57,213 nucleotides of DNA from the NCBI GenBank assembly GCA_902520835.1, contig CABYPD010000007.1, positions 1 to 57,213 of the forward strand, in the 5' to 3' direction. The stretch is from an uncultured Bacteroidota bacterium. Its GTDB lineage: Bacteria; Bacteroidota; Bacteroidia; Flavobacteriales; Flavobacteriaceae. The notes below the pieces were generated by a model that saw nothing but the letters and a program-made list of their open reading frames with translations, searched no databases and was not told where the DNA came from. The position numbers and the translations under genes are program-made. Below, piece after piece: positions 25,735-34,909 of the stretch; position 1 is the first letter of the stretch, and each line of letters begins with the position of its first letter.

Positions 25735-26610
25735 ATGAATTATATATTAGAAATTTTAGAATCTGAAGACAAGAATGTTCTTGTGCTATCATCTGAAAAT
25801 GTTATTCATGAGAAAAGAGTAGAATTGGATGAAAATTCTGATTTAAATCAATTCCCATTAATAAAACAATTATTTTTTCTTCCCTTCATTAAGTCTGTTA
25901 CACTAGATAAACATCTACTAATTATTGAAAAGCTTGATTTTTTGAATTGGGAGGAGGTTCAAGATGATGTTATAGAACAGATTGAAAATTATTTAAATAA
26001 AGGAGGAGTGATTTATTCAGGCACTATGAATGCTATTACAATCTACGCGGAAAGTACTCCGAATCCCTCGGTTATGAAATTTGTATGCAATAAAAGATTA
26101 GTTAATGTTTCTCACGAATTTAAAAAAATAGACGAAACTGAACATTGTAATATTGCAAAAGCATTATTTCTTCATGATTTTATTAGTGAAGTTTATATTG
26201 ATTTAAATTTTATATCAATTACAATCAAAGAAGATTATAGATGGGAAAATCATACAATGGAAATAAGAGAATTTATTCTGTCCTATATTAAAGGTGGTAA
26301 TGAATTAATTGATTCTAAAGTCGATAAAGCTAAATCCACTAACAAAGCTATAGAAGTAAAAAATCTTGATGAAATTTCTTTAAAAATTTCAGAATTAATT
26401 GAAACTCAAATTAAACCCGCTGTAGCATCTGACGGTGGAAATATCCTTTTTCAATCTTATGATAAAAATACTCAAGAGGTAAATGTTATTTTACAAGGTG
26501 CTTGTAGTGGATGTCCCTCCTCAACTATTACTCTCAAAAACGGTATTGAAACTATGCTAAAAAATGAGCTTCCTGGAAAAATTTCAAATGTAGTTGCAAT
26601 TAATGGTTAA
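25735..26610 (+). CDS. NifU-like Fe-S cluster carrier (Nfu) with two N-terminal Nfu domains
   Basis: The 291-residue protein has two related Nfu N-terminal domains at about 1-95 and 100-190. The second starts with ITIYAESTPNPSVMKFV, the usual Nfu N signature. They are followed by a C-terminal NifU domain with LIETQIKPAVASDGGNILF and the cluster-binding CSGC (Cys257, Cys260). Nfu proteins receive [4Fe-4S] clusters and pass them to apo-enzymes. The tandem N-terminal arrangement is common in Bacteroidota. It is cotranscribed with murI and convergent with tsaB through TTAA 26607-26610. Confidence 0.9.
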   Translation: MNYILEILESEDKNVLVLSSENVIHEKRVELDENSDLNQFPLIKQLFFLPFIKSVTLDKHLLIIEKLDFLNWEEVQDDVIEQIENYLNKGGVIYSGTMNAITIYAESTPNPSVMKFVCNKRLVNVSHEFKKIDETEHCNIAKALFLHDFISEVYIDLNFISITIKEDYRWENHTMEIREFILSYIKGGNELIDSKVDKAKSTNKAIEVKNLDEISLKISELIETQIKPAVASDGGNILFQSYDKNTQEVNVILQGACSGCPSSTITLKNGIETMLKNELPGKISNVVAING

Positions 26611-27275
26611 CCACTATTAGATTTAAACTCTTTAAGGTATTTTGGCTCACAATAGGCAATATCCTCAAAATCATTATTGATATATTTTTTATAGGCTATT
26701 TCGCTCATATTTCTAGATGAAGGTATTAAAATCTTTTCATTCCAATTAAAATTAGAATTAAATTCAATTAATTCTTTACACTTAAATTGACCATTCCCAA
26801 CAATTAATATTTTTTCATCAACTGAATAATTTAAAAAGGATTTTGAATTAATAATTTCAGGTAATTCTTCTCTGATAATTTCTTTTTTATTATTATAAAT
26901 ACACGAATACACCTCGTCTCTTCTCGCATCAATTGTTGAAATTAATATTCCATTAAAATCAATATTAGTGATTAGATTTTCTAGTGAGGAAATGGAAATC
27001 AAGGGAATATCTAAAGCATAGCATATCCCCTTTGCAGCAGCAAGCCCAATTCTTAGTCCAGTATATGATCCAGGACCAATGCCCACGCTTACAGCATCAA
27101 AATCTCTCAGACTTATTTTATTTTTTTCAGTGATTTCAGAAATAAAAATGTGTAATTTTTGAGAGTGAGAAAAATTAGATGAATTTTTTTCAATACAATC
27201 AATTAATTTTCCATTTTTTGAAATAGAAACCGAGCAATTAGTACTTGAAGTTTCAATATTTAATATTAATGACAT
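26607..27275 (-). CDS. tsaB: TsaB, tRNA t6A synthesis factor
   Basis: TsaB is the non-catalytic partner of TsaD in making threonylcarbamoyladenosine at A37 of ANN-decoding tRNAs. The 222 residues open with an ASKHA phosphate-binding segment LILNIETSSTNCSVSISKNG. They contain VGIGPGSYTGLRIGLAAAKG and ISTIDARRDEVYS, both diagnostic. Its start abuts the stop of the TolC gene with no spacer, so it is probably the last gene of the efflux operon. That is an odd pairing for a translation gene. Confidence 0.93.
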   Translation of the reverse strand: MSLILNIETSSTNCSVSISKNGKLIDCIEKNSSNFSHSQKLHIFISEITEKNKISLRDFDAVSVGIGPGSYTGLRIGLAAAKGICYALDIPLISISSLENLITNIDFNGILISTIDARRDEVYSCIYNNKKEIIREELPEIINSKSFLNYSVDEKILIVGNGQFKCKELIEFNSNFNWNEKILIPSSRNMSEIAYKKYINNDFEDIAYCEPKYLKEFKSNSG

Positions 27276-28691
27276 TTAATTAATGTTTACTGGGACTCCA
27301 AAGTAAAATTCTAATACTTTTAATTTAAAAATTAAATCAAATTTTGATCTTATCAGATCAGATTGAGCTGACTCAAATCTCTGCTTAACCTGGCTATATT
27401 CATAGGGATTCAAAACGCCTATATTAAGTTTTTCTTTAGCATATTCAAATGATAATTTTCTTGAATCTAATGACTTCTTTGAAGCTTCATAAGCTTTTAA
27501 TGAACCGTAAGCATCACTGTAAGCTTGATTTATAGTATTTTCCAAGTCTAACTTTCTTTGGAAAAGTAAATTTTCACTTCTTTGGACATTAATTTTACTT
27601 CTATTTACATTAGATCTGACAGAAAATCCATTAAGTATAGGTATTGATAAACTTAGTCCATAATTTTGTCCTTTATTTATATCAAATTGATCGGAAAATG
27701 ATTTTGGAGGAACAATTTTAGTTCCCTGAACTGGAGCTAAAACTCTCTCATTAGTATTTTCAACGACACCCACAGGAACTAAATTAAAATCACCTGAACC
27801 AATTAATCTATCACTATAAGCTATTCTTGTGCTTAAAGAATAAAATGCAGACAATCTTGGTTGTAAAAAACTTTTATTGAATTCTAAAGACTTTTTTGCA
27901 ATTTCTACGTTTGTTTCAGCAATCTTAATCTCATTTTTATTTTCAACAGCATAGGAAAAAATCTCATTAGGTGATTTATCTAAGATGTTTGATATTTTAA
28001 GTTTATAATCAACATCCACAATATCAAAATTTTCGTAGTCATCTATTAAAAGCAATTGAGCAAGAGCTATTTTGGCTAATTTAAGGCTATTTTTAGCATC
28101 AATAACTGATTTTTCAATACTTGTTAAATTCGCTTCAAATTCATATAAATCTCCTTTAGGTATGACACCGCTATTAACCAATTCAATTGCTCTCTGCACT
28201 TCTTCTTTAGAAATTTCTAATTGTAATTCTTGAACTTTCAAAATTTCTTTATTAAAAAGTATTTGAAGAAAAGAATTTGCTACTAGTAAAGAAATATTTT
28301 CTTTCATATCAGCTAATTGATATTGATTGGCTAATATTGAAAGATTTGCTAAATGCAATTGTTTAACATTTTTTAAACCATTTAAAATATCAATATTCAT
28401 GTTTAAATTCATTGAACTAAACTGAGTAGTAATATTTTCCAATAAACCTGTTGTAATATTTTGATTTAATCCAACATTCCATGAATGCGAACTTCCTATA
28501 TTTAGATTGGGTAAAAAATTACCAATAGCAGTTTTTCTTGATATTTCAGAATCCAAATAATCTAGCTCCGATTGCTTTATTGAAATATTTTCTTTTAACG
28601 CTCTATTGACACAGTCCATCAAAGTCCATAAATCTTGAGATTGAGATTTAATAGAAAAAGCTAGAATTACAATTAAAATTATTTTTCTCAT
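27276..28691 (-). CDS. TolC-family outer-membrane efflux protein
   Basis: The 471 residues comprise a signal peptide (1-18, ending SQS) and two OEP repeats of long helices with short strands. Typical TolC segments are LWTLMDCVNRALKENISIKQ, AVENKNEIKIAETNVEIAKK and SLSIPILNGFSVRSNVNRSK. It should form the outer-membrane and periplasmic exit duct for the MacB-type transporter encoded just upstream. The operon order is ATPase, permease, permease, adaptor, TolC. The spacer to the adaptor is 21 bases. Confidence 0.9.
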   Translation of the reverse strand: MRKIILIVILAFSIKSQSQDLWTLMDCVNRALKENISIKQSELDYLDSEISRKTAIGNFLPNLNIGSSHSWNVGLNQNITTGLLENITTQFSSMNLNMNIDILNGLKNVKQLHLANLSILANQYQLADMKENISLLVANSFLQILFNKEILKVQELQLEISKEEVQRAIELVNSGVIPKGDLYEFEANLTSIEKSVIDAKNSLKLAKIALAQLLLIDDYENFDIVDVDYKLKISNILDKSPNEIFSYAVENKNEIKIAETNVEIAKKSLEFNKSFLQPRLSAFYSLSTRIAYSDRLIGSGDFNLVPVGVVENTNERVLAPVQGTKIVPPKSFSDQFDINKGQNYGLSLSIPILNGFSVRSNVNRSKINVQRSENLLFQRKLDLENTINQAYSDAYGSLKAYEASKKSLDSRKLSFEYAKEKLNIGVLNPYEYSQVKQRFESAQSDLIRSKFDLIFKLKVLEFYFGVPVNIN

Positions 28692-28712
28692 AATTAAATT
28701 TTTATCATTTAC

Positions 28713-29834
28713 TTAATCATTAACATTATCAATATTTCTCTTTAGTGGTTCAGTTCTATTCCAAACCTTGATATCCTCATTTTCAGCTAAACCTTCTAAA
28801 ACTTCAGCAAAAACTCCATCAGAAATACCAATTTTTATATCTCTTTTCTCAAACTTTTGATCAGAAATTTGCACTTCAACAAATGGTTTTTTTGTTTTAT
28901 TATCATATTGAATTAAAGCTTCATTAATAGACAAAACATTTTCTTTTAAATTAGTTACTATAGAGGCATTTGCACTGTATCCAGCTCTGACAATAAACTC
29001 ATCATCCAAATAAACTTCACCTTCAATTTTAAATTGAATAGCTCCGGAAATATCAACTCCTTTTGGCGAAATAAGAGTTAACTTCGCATCATATTCCTTG
29101 TCTTCGATCGCTCCTAAGGAGATTTTTAATGGTAATCCTACAGAAAGTTTGCCAACCTCACCCTCATCAACCATTCCTTCAAAAATCATTTTACTTAAAT
29201 CAGCAACTGTTGAAATAGTTGTTCCTGGATTAAAAGTATTGGCTTGAATTACCTGATCACCTTCTTTTACTGGAACTACCAATATTGTACCTTTTACTGT
29301 AGATCTAACTAAAGTATTTGTAACAGCTGCCCCTCCAATTGAACCTAATTTAATAATCTGTAAATCAGAATTTGCATTTTCCAAATTTTGAGCGTCCTGA
29401 TTATATCTAAGTTGAATACTGTTAAACTCTTGTTCAGATATAATCCCCTTATCAAACAATTTTTTATTTCTATCAAATTCTTTCTTTGAATTATTTAATA
29501 TTATTCTTGATGTTTTAACTCTTCCTTCAGCACTATTTAAGGCTTGTTCATCAGGAACAACTTTTATTTTTGCTAATAAATCACCTTCATTTACTTCATC
29601 ACCTTCCTCAACATAAACCTCGTCAATTATTCCGCTGATCTGAGGAACAATGTTAACCTCATCTTCAGGAATTAAACTACCTGTTGCTACAATTTTATCT
29701 TCAATTGATTGATAACTTAATTTTTCTGTATCGTAAGTGATTGCCGATCTACTATTAGTTTTTATATAGTAGGCCATTGAAAACATGAATCCTAAAACTA
29801 AAACTGTAATTCCGATGTATTTTAAATATTTCAT
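28713..29834 (-). CDS. MacA/HlyD-type periplasmic adaptor protein
   Basis: The 373 residues have one N-terminal membrane anchor (about 5-25). The barrel-sandwich hybrid domain follows, with first half SGIIDEVYVEEGDEVNEGDL. A helical hairpin at about 95-150 precedes the second half GTILVVPVKEGDQVIQ. Beta-barrel and membrane-proximal domains come next. Adaptors of this family link the inner-membrane ABC transporter to TolC. The single TM anchor, rather than a lipobox, fits the MacA group. It lies between the permease and TolC with 16- and 21-base gaps. Confidence 0.9.
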   Translation of the reverse strand: MKYLKYIGITVLVLGFMFSMAYYIKTNSRSAITYDTEKLSYQSIEDKIVATGSLIPEDEVNIVPQISGIIDEVYVEEGDEVNEGDLLAKIKVVPDEQALNSAEGRVKTSRIILNNSKKEFDRNKKLFDKGIISEQEFNSIQLRYNQDAQNLENANSDLQIIKLGSIGGAAVTNTLVRSTVKGTILVVPVKEGDQVIQANTFNPGTTISTVADLSKMIFEGMVDEGEVGKLSVGLPLKISLGAIEDKEYDAKLTLISPKGVDISGAIQFKIEGEVYLDDEFIVRAGYSANASIVTNLKENVLSINEALIQYDNKTKKPFVEVQISDQKFEKRDIKIGISDGVFAEVLEGLAENEDIKVWNRTEPLKRNIDNVND

Positions 29835-29850
29835 TTTTATAATTATTTTA

Positions 29851-31116
29851 TTATTCTTCTCTCAATGCCTCAATTGGTTTTACATTAACAGCAATTTGTG
29901 CAGGTATTAAGCCAATTAAAGTACCTAAAACTATCATCAATGATAATGCACCAAAAATAAACTCGATTGGAACGGTTGGATTTGTATATGGAAAGTCTGA
30001 TAAATCCTGAGTTGCCATATTAATTGAAAACAGAACTAAGGTGCCAATTATTATTCCTATTATGCCTGCAATAATAGTTAAAAATACAGACTCAATTAAT
30101 ATTTGTGTTCTCACTTGACTTGGTCTAGCACCTAAAGCCCTTCTTATGCCAATTTCTTTAGTTCTTTCTTTCACTGAAATAAGTAAAATATTACCTATTC
30201 CAATTATACCTGCCAAAATTGTAGCTATCCCAACAATTAATGATAAAAAAGTTAAACCATCTGCAAATTTTATTGTTTTTTTAAATACCTCTCCTAGATT
30301 AAATGCACCAAGAGCTTGGTCATCCTCAGGGGCAATATTATGAACATCTTTTAGCACAAGCTTAACCTTTTTTTCAACTTCAACTACATCAGCATCTTGA
30401 AATGCGGACATCATAAAAAAACCTACGTATTTTCCTGTATTAAACAAATCTTTGTACGTAGCAAATGGTATATATATATCACCATCATCACCAAATCCTC
30501 CACCTTGTCTGAACTGATGAACACCAATAACTTTAAATGTTACATTATTAATATTGATATATTGTCCAATTGGATTTTCATCCTCATCAAATAACTCCTG
30601 ATAAGTTCGTTCGCCAATTACAGCTACTCTTCTTTTTTGATCCATATCAGCTTGATTAATAAACCTTCCTCCATCATAAACTTTTGTTACAGCAATTTTT
30701 ATGTATTCAGGATAATCGCCGTAAATAGCATATGTGCCAGTTTTTGAACCTTTTATAACATTTCCACCAGAGGAGCCAAATACTCCAGCTACATTTCTAG
30801 GTGCTACATATTCAATTGACGGAACTTTCTTTTTAATTACATCAACATCATTTGTGGTTAATCTAATCTGTCTCCTAGCTTTATATCCTGCATATGGTAA
30901 TGATGTTTGTTGAGCCCAAATAAATAAACTATTTGAAGAAATTGATGAGAATGCTTTTTCAAATCCATTATCTAATCCCTTTGAGGTACCTGCTAGTGTA
31001 ATATATATAAAAATACCCCATAGAACACCAATCATTGTTATTATAGTCCTTATTCTATTTTTTTGAATAGATCCGAAAATTTCTTGCCATGTATCGTTTT
31101 GAAATAGTGCTTTCAT
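29851..31116 (-). CDS. MacB-type ABC transporter permease (second copy)
   Basis: The 421 residues have an N-terminal TM segment at about 20-45 (TIITMIGVLWGIFIYITLAG), a large periplasmic MacB-PCD domain (50-280) and three C-terminal TMs of the FtsX domain. The family loop VKERTKEIGIRRALGARPSQ couples to the ATPase. MacB-type systems export substrates from the periplasm rather than moving them through the membrane. It lies zero bases after the preceding permease. The two permeases are clearly related paralogues and could form a heterodimer with one ATPase. Confidence 0.92.
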   Translation of the reverse strand: MKALFQNDTWQEIFGSIQKNRIRTIITMIGVLWGIFIYITLAGTSKGLDNGFEKAFSSISSNSLFIWAQQTSLPYAGYKARRQIRLTTNDVDVIKKKVPSIEYVAPRNVAGVFGSSGGNVIKGSKTGTYAIYGDYPEYIKIAVTKVYDGGRFINQADMDQKRRVAVIGERTYQELFDEDENPIGQYININNVTFKVIGVHQFRQGGGFGDDGDIYIPFATYKDLFNTGKYVGFFMMSAFQDADVVEVEKKVKLVLKDVHNIAPEDDQALGAFNLGEVFKKTIKFADGLTFLSLIVGIATILAGIIGIGNILLISVKERTKEIGIRRALGARPSQVRTQILIESVFLTIIAGIIGIIIGTLVLFSINMATQDLSDFPYTNPTVPIEFIFGALSLMIVLGTLIGLIPAQIAVNVKPIEALREE

Positions 31117-32352
31117 TTATTTATCATTCAAGGCTTCAATAGGTTTAATATTTGATGCTTTTTTAGCTGGAACAAAACCAGCAATACCTCCAAAAACTAT
31201 AAGCATCAAAGTAGCCAATAGTGCAGTATATAAGTCAACATATGGGTCAATAATATAAAAATCTTCCTGTAGGGCATCACCTATAGAAGATAAAAACATT
31301 ACACCCAAAAATAGTCCGATATATCCGGATATTGTTGTTATAAATATTGATTCCTGTAAAACCATCCATACAATTGATTTTGGAGTAGCTCCAATAGCTT
31401 TTCTTATTCCTAATTCTTTTGTTCTTTCCTTAACAACATAGACCATAATATTTGAGATTCCTATTATACCTGCTAACAAAGTTCCAAAACCAACAAAGGA
31501 AACAATCATCTTTAATACATTTGAAAAATCTTCACTTTCTTTCAAATCACTTGATGCACTTCTAATAAAAATTCCTCGGGGATCAGTTGGGTCAATTTTT
31601 TTTCTATTCTTAATATAACTCTTAATTTTTTTTTCGAATTCAAGAGCGCCATCAAATCCAATTTCAGATTTATAAGTTATAATTATTTGACCAACATTAT
31701 CAGATCCTCTTTGAATAGACTGAATTGTGGTATATGGAGCATAAATATATCTTTCTTCATTATCACCACCATCGTCCTGGAATACACCTATAACTTTCCA
31801 TGTTCTACCTCCTCCATTAATAAATTTTCCAATTGGATTTTCCTCCCCAAATAAATCTTGTTTAACTAAACGCCCTATTACAACATAACGCTCTTTGTTT
31901 ATTATATCTATACTATTAATAAACCTGCCTTGCATCATGATAGTCATTTCATTTTTTTGATGATCTGGTCCAACTCCTCTAACTGAAAAATTATTTGATT
32001 TTAATTTATACGAAATATTTCTTGCTGTAAGAGTTATTCTTGGTGTGATTCCGTCGATAAAAAAATTAAATTTCTCAGAAATATCAGCATAATCATCATT
32101 ATCAAATTCTATACGTCGATTTGATTCATAGCCAGCATATGGTTTCGAAGTTCTTCCAGGATTTATCCATATAGTATTTAATTGATCATCCTTAAAAAAA
32201 GATTTAAATGTGTTTTCTAAACCATTTCCCAGGCCATAGAGCACAATAAAAATTAATATTCCTAATGCAACGGTTGAACCAGCTAATATTGTCCTAAGTT
32301 TATTTTTACTTATTGTATCTAAAATTTCTAACCAACGATCTCTGCTAAACAT
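31117..32352 (-). CDS. MacB-type ABC transporter permease (first copy)
   Basis: The 411 residues have the same architecture as the neighbouring permease: an N-terminal TM (LRTILAGSTVALGILIFIVL), a periplasmic MacB-PCD domain, and C-terminal FtsX TMs with the loop VKERTKELGIRKAIGATPKS. The TSKPYAGYESNRRIEFDNDD segment is mirrored in the other copy (SLPYAGYKARRQIRLTTNDV), supporting an ancient tandem duplication. It overlaps the ATPase stop by one base. Confidence 0.92.
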   Translation of the reverse strand: MFSRDRWLEILDTISKNKLRTILAGSTVALGILIFIVLYGLGNGLENTFKSFFKDDQLNTIWINPGRTSKPYAGYESNRRIEFDNDDYADISEKFNFFIDGITPRITLTARNISYKLKSNNFSVRGVGPDHQKNEMTIMMQGRFINSIDIINKERYVVIGRLVKQDLFGEENPIGKFINGGGRTWKVIGVFQDDGGDNEERYIYAPYTTIQSIQRGSDNVGQIIITYKSEIGFDGALEFEKKIKSYIKNRKKIDPTDPRGIFIRSASSDLKESEDFSNVLKMIVSFVGFGTLLAGIIGISNIMVYVVKERTKELGIRKAIGATPKSIVWMVLQESIFITTISGYIGLFLGVMFLSSIGDALQEDFYIIDPYVDLYTALLATLMLIVFGGIAGFVPAKKASNIKPIEALNDK

Positions 32353-33044
32353 TATAATGCCTTCTTTTGTTTTATTTTTTTATCTTCAACTATAACTCCA
32401 TCTTTAAGTCTCACAATGCGATTACACATTTGTGAAATATCATGTTCATGAGTGACAACTAGAATTGTTTTTCCTGCTTTATTTATTTTTTGGATTAAAT
32501 CCATAACTTCTTTTGATGTATTTGAATCCAAAGCTCCAGTTGGTTCATCAGCCAATAAGACCTTGGGTTCAGAAACCATAGCTCTGGCAATAGCAACTCT
32601 TTGTTTTTGTCCTCCAGACAATTCATTAGGCAGATGATGAGACCAATTTTTTAATCCTACATCAGACAAATATTTTAAAGCTTTTTTTTCACGAACTTTT
32701 CTTGATATACCTTGATAATAGAGTGGTAAAATAACGTTATCTAATGCATTCTTATAATTAATTAGGTTAAATGATTGAAAAACAAATCCAAGAAATTTGT
32801 TTCTATATTCAGCAGCTTTTGTTTCATTCATTTTTTTTATAATAACCCCATCTAATTCATAAGATCCTTTATCATGATTATCAAGCATTCCAATAATATT
32901 TAGTAATGTTGATTTACCGGACCCTGATGAACCCATAATTGCTACAAGTTCACCCTCTTTAATTTCAAGATCCAATCCTTTTAAAACATGAAGTGAATTT
33001 TTACCAATATTATATGACTTATGTAAATTTTTAATTTTTATCAT
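32352..33044 (-). CDS. ABC transporter ATP-binding protein (MacB/LolD type)
   Basis: The 230 residues contain Walker [10 protein letters not shown] at 38-46, Q-loop [17 protein letters not shown], signature [14 protein letters not shown], Walker [13 protein letters not shown] and the switch His in VVTHEHD. The insertion-free short form belongs to the MacB/LolD/FtsE group. It energises the two FtsX-type permeases downstream. It lies zero bases after the PspC gene, so ATPase synthesis should be coupled to it. Confidence 0.95.
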   Translation of the reverse strand: MIKIKNLHKSYNIGKNSLHVLKGLDLEIKEGELVAIMGSSGSGKSTLLNIIGMLDNHDKGSYELDGVIIKKMNETKAAEYRNKFLGFVFQSFNLINYKNALDNVILPLYYQGISRKVREKKALKYLSDVGLKNWSHHLPNELSGGQKQRVAIARAMVSEPKVLLADEPTGALDSNTSKEVMDLIQKINKAGKTILVVTHEHDISQMCNRIVRLKDGVIVEDKKIKQKKAL

Positions 33045-34298
33045 TTATTCAATATCTATTGTTATAGTAAGTTTGTCAAATCTATCTTCGACATAATTAG
33101 AAATTTCTTCAAAATTATTAACCAATTTCTCATTTATACTTAGAGTTATGACATTAAAAACTGAAACTAAAAAAAGAAGAATAGCAGTTGATATAACAAG
33201 TGTCTTATTTATGCTTCTTTGTGTTAAAAGCTTTATTATAGCAAAAGACAATAAAGTAATAAAAGTTATAAGTTCAACATAGATCATGGTTACATTAATC
33301 GGTTTTAAATCAACAAGTAACAATTGAACCATATTTAACAACTCATCATTACTTACATATAATCCAAAATAAATCACTGTGAAAAAAACTAAAATAATAG
33401 CTGCTAAGGAAACTAAATAAAAAAGAATAATTATTAAAATCACTTTAGGTACTTGACCAAGAAAGGGAAGTAATTTGTCGAAAAACTGGCCAATTAATTT
33501 AAATGGAAAAAATAAAAAAGAAGATTTATTTTTTTGTCTATTACTTTTCTTTACTGAATCATCATAATATTTCTTTACATTATCTAAATCTAATTTATAA
33601 CCGGACATATCCATCTTCTGCTTTATTGTTTTTGCGCTTTTACTTAAGACCCACAAAATCAAATAGAATATAAATCCCCATCCTCCAAAAAATATCATAG
33701 CAATAAAAATGAATCTTATGAATAAAACTTCCACAGATGTGTAATTAGCAATTCCTTTACAAACTCCAGCTATAATTTTTTCATCTGAGTCTCTATAAAA
33801 CTTTTTCCTGTTGAATGATTCATTCATCGAACTTTTTGGCATAGCTATCCAACAAACTATATAAAAGAAAAAACCAAATCCTCCAACAAATATTAAACTA
33901 GCAAGTAAAATTCTTGTAATTAATGGATCTATTTTAAAATATTCAGCTAATCCAGAGGCAACACCAGCAATAATTCTGTCATTATTATTTCTTTTTAATT
34001 TAAACTTTTTAACCTGATCAAAATCTTCACTATGATCAATGTCAAAATCTTGGGGCTTACCCATGATTTCAATAATTTTATAAACGTGAGAATTCAAAAC
34101 CACATCGCTTTGATTATTAAGTATTGAAAGAAGGTTTTCAGAAATTCTTTGTTCAAAATCAACTAAAATTTCATCTTTATCATTATAATTTTTAAAATAC
34201 AAACTAATTGATTCTAAATATTTAGACATAATGCCATATGCATCTTCTTCAATATTAAAAACCTTACCTGAAATATTTGCAGTTAATGTTTTTTTCAT
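33045..34298 (-). CDS. Double PspC-domain membrane protein
   Basis: The 417 residues have a cytoplasmic N-terminal part (1-95), then two PspC domains in tandem at about 100-158 (DRIIAGVASGLAEYFKIDP) and 167-220 (EKIIAGVCKGIANYTSVEV). Four or more further hydrophobic segments follow, at about 265-400. PspC senses envelope damage in enterobacteria, and in Bacteroidota such proteins travel with PadR regulators. The doubled domain may be an internal duplication. It starts within the padR stop (1-base overlap) and precedes the ATPase directly, linking a stress sensor to the exporter. Confidence 0.88.
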   Translation of the reverse strand: MKKTLTANISGKVFNIEEDAYGIMSKYLESISLYFKNYNDKDEILVDFEQRISENLLSILNNQSDVVLNSHVYKIIEIMGKPQDFDIDHSEDFDQVKKFKLKRNNNDRIIAGVASGLAEYFKIDPLITRILLASLIFVGGFGFFFYIVCWIAMPKSSMNESFNRKKFYRDSDEKIIAGVCKGIANYTSVEVLFIRFIFIAMIFFGGWGFIFYLILWVLSKSAKTIKQKMDMSGYKLDLDNVKKYYDDSVKKSNRQKNKSSFLFFPFKLIGQFFDKLLPFLGQVPKVILIIILFYLVSLAAIILVFFTVIYFGLYVSNDELLNMVQLLLVDLKPINVTMIYVELITFITLLSFAIIKLLTQRSINKTLVISTAILLFLVSVFNVITLSINEKLVNNFEEISNYVEDRFDKLTITIDIE

Positions 34299-34627
34299 TA
34301 GCTAGATTTAATTAGTTTTTCTATTGAAGAATTGACTTCTTTGTATGATGTTACTAACTCACTAAGATATTTTTTCCCCTTTTCTGTAAGATTAAAATAT
34401 TTTCTTGGGGGTCCTTGTTTTGATTCTATCCATTCATTATCAACATATCCTTTATTTTTTAACCTACTTAGTAATGGATAAACAGTACCCTCAACAACAA
34501 TAATTTTTGAATTATTAAGTTTTTCAATTATTTCAGAAGTATATAATTTATTATTTGAAAGAACTTGCAGAATACAAAACTCCAACAATCCTTTTCTGAT
34601 CTGAATTTTGAAGTTTTCACTACTCAT
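34298..34627 (-). CDS. PadR-family transcriptional regulator
   Basis: The 109-residue winged-helix protein begins with KGLLEFCILQVLSNNKLYTS. It continues with EIIEKLNNSKIIVVEGTVYPLLSRLKNKGYV and the wing segment GPPRKYFNLTEKGKKYL, the classic PadR-N pattern. PadR proteins are usually repressors released by a ligand. It is short, without the C-terminal coiled-coil domain of larger members, as in the PadR-s1 group. It overlaps the upstream lipoprotein by 4 bases and pspC by 1 base, so it likely controls its own operon. Confidence 0.92.
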   Translation of the reverse strand: MSSENFKIQIRKGLLEFCILQVLSNNKLYTSEIIEKLNNSKIIVVEGTVYPLLSRLKNKGYVDNEWIESKQGPPRKYFNLTEKGKKYLSELVTSYKEVNSSIEKLIKSS

Positions 34628-34830
34628 TGAATTTCTTCTTCTTTCTTCTCGATTTTGATTGTTATTACATCATTATCTTCATCAGTGGTGATTACCCATT
34701 CTCCTTCTAATCCATCAACATTTTCACCATCAATTTTCAAATCAATAATTTGCTCGACTTTGATGTCTGGCTTTATATCAACACATGAATAAAATCCAGT
34801 AATAAGTATCATTAATAAATATTTTTTCAT
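34624..34830 (-). CDS. Small probable lipoprotein
   Basis: The 68 residues have a short basic start (MKKY), a hydrophobic segment LLMILITGF and a Cys at residue 16 in YSC, a relaxed lipobox. A short acidic tail of about 50 residues follows (ENVDGLEGEWVITTDEDNDV). I do not recognise a family. The stop overlaps the padR ATG by 4 bases, so it is the first gene of the padR-pspC-MacB operon and is presumably secreted to the membrane surface. It is probably real because of this coupling and the clear signal-like N-terminus. Confidence 0.65.
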   Translation of the reverse strand: MKKYLLMILITGFYSCVDIKPDIKVEQIIDLKIDGENVDGLEGEWVITTDEDNDVITIKIEKKEEEIQ

Positions 34831-34859
34831 AATTATTTAATTTTTTAGAATTCTTTTAA

Positions 34860-34875
34860 AAGTTCATATTAACAT
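34860..34875 (-). promoter_or_regulatory. Possible PadR operator
   Basis: The plus strand reads AAGT, 8 bases (TCATATTA), ACAT. This is one mismatch from the ATGT-N8-ACAT dyad reported for PadR-type repressors. It lies 30 bases upstream of the lipoprotein start, in the 79-base spacer ahead of the padR operon. I see no perfect -7 element in this spacer. Confidence 0.28.
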
Positions 34876-34909
34876 CTTTAGAAATCACAGATCATGTTCC
34901 AAATTTTTT

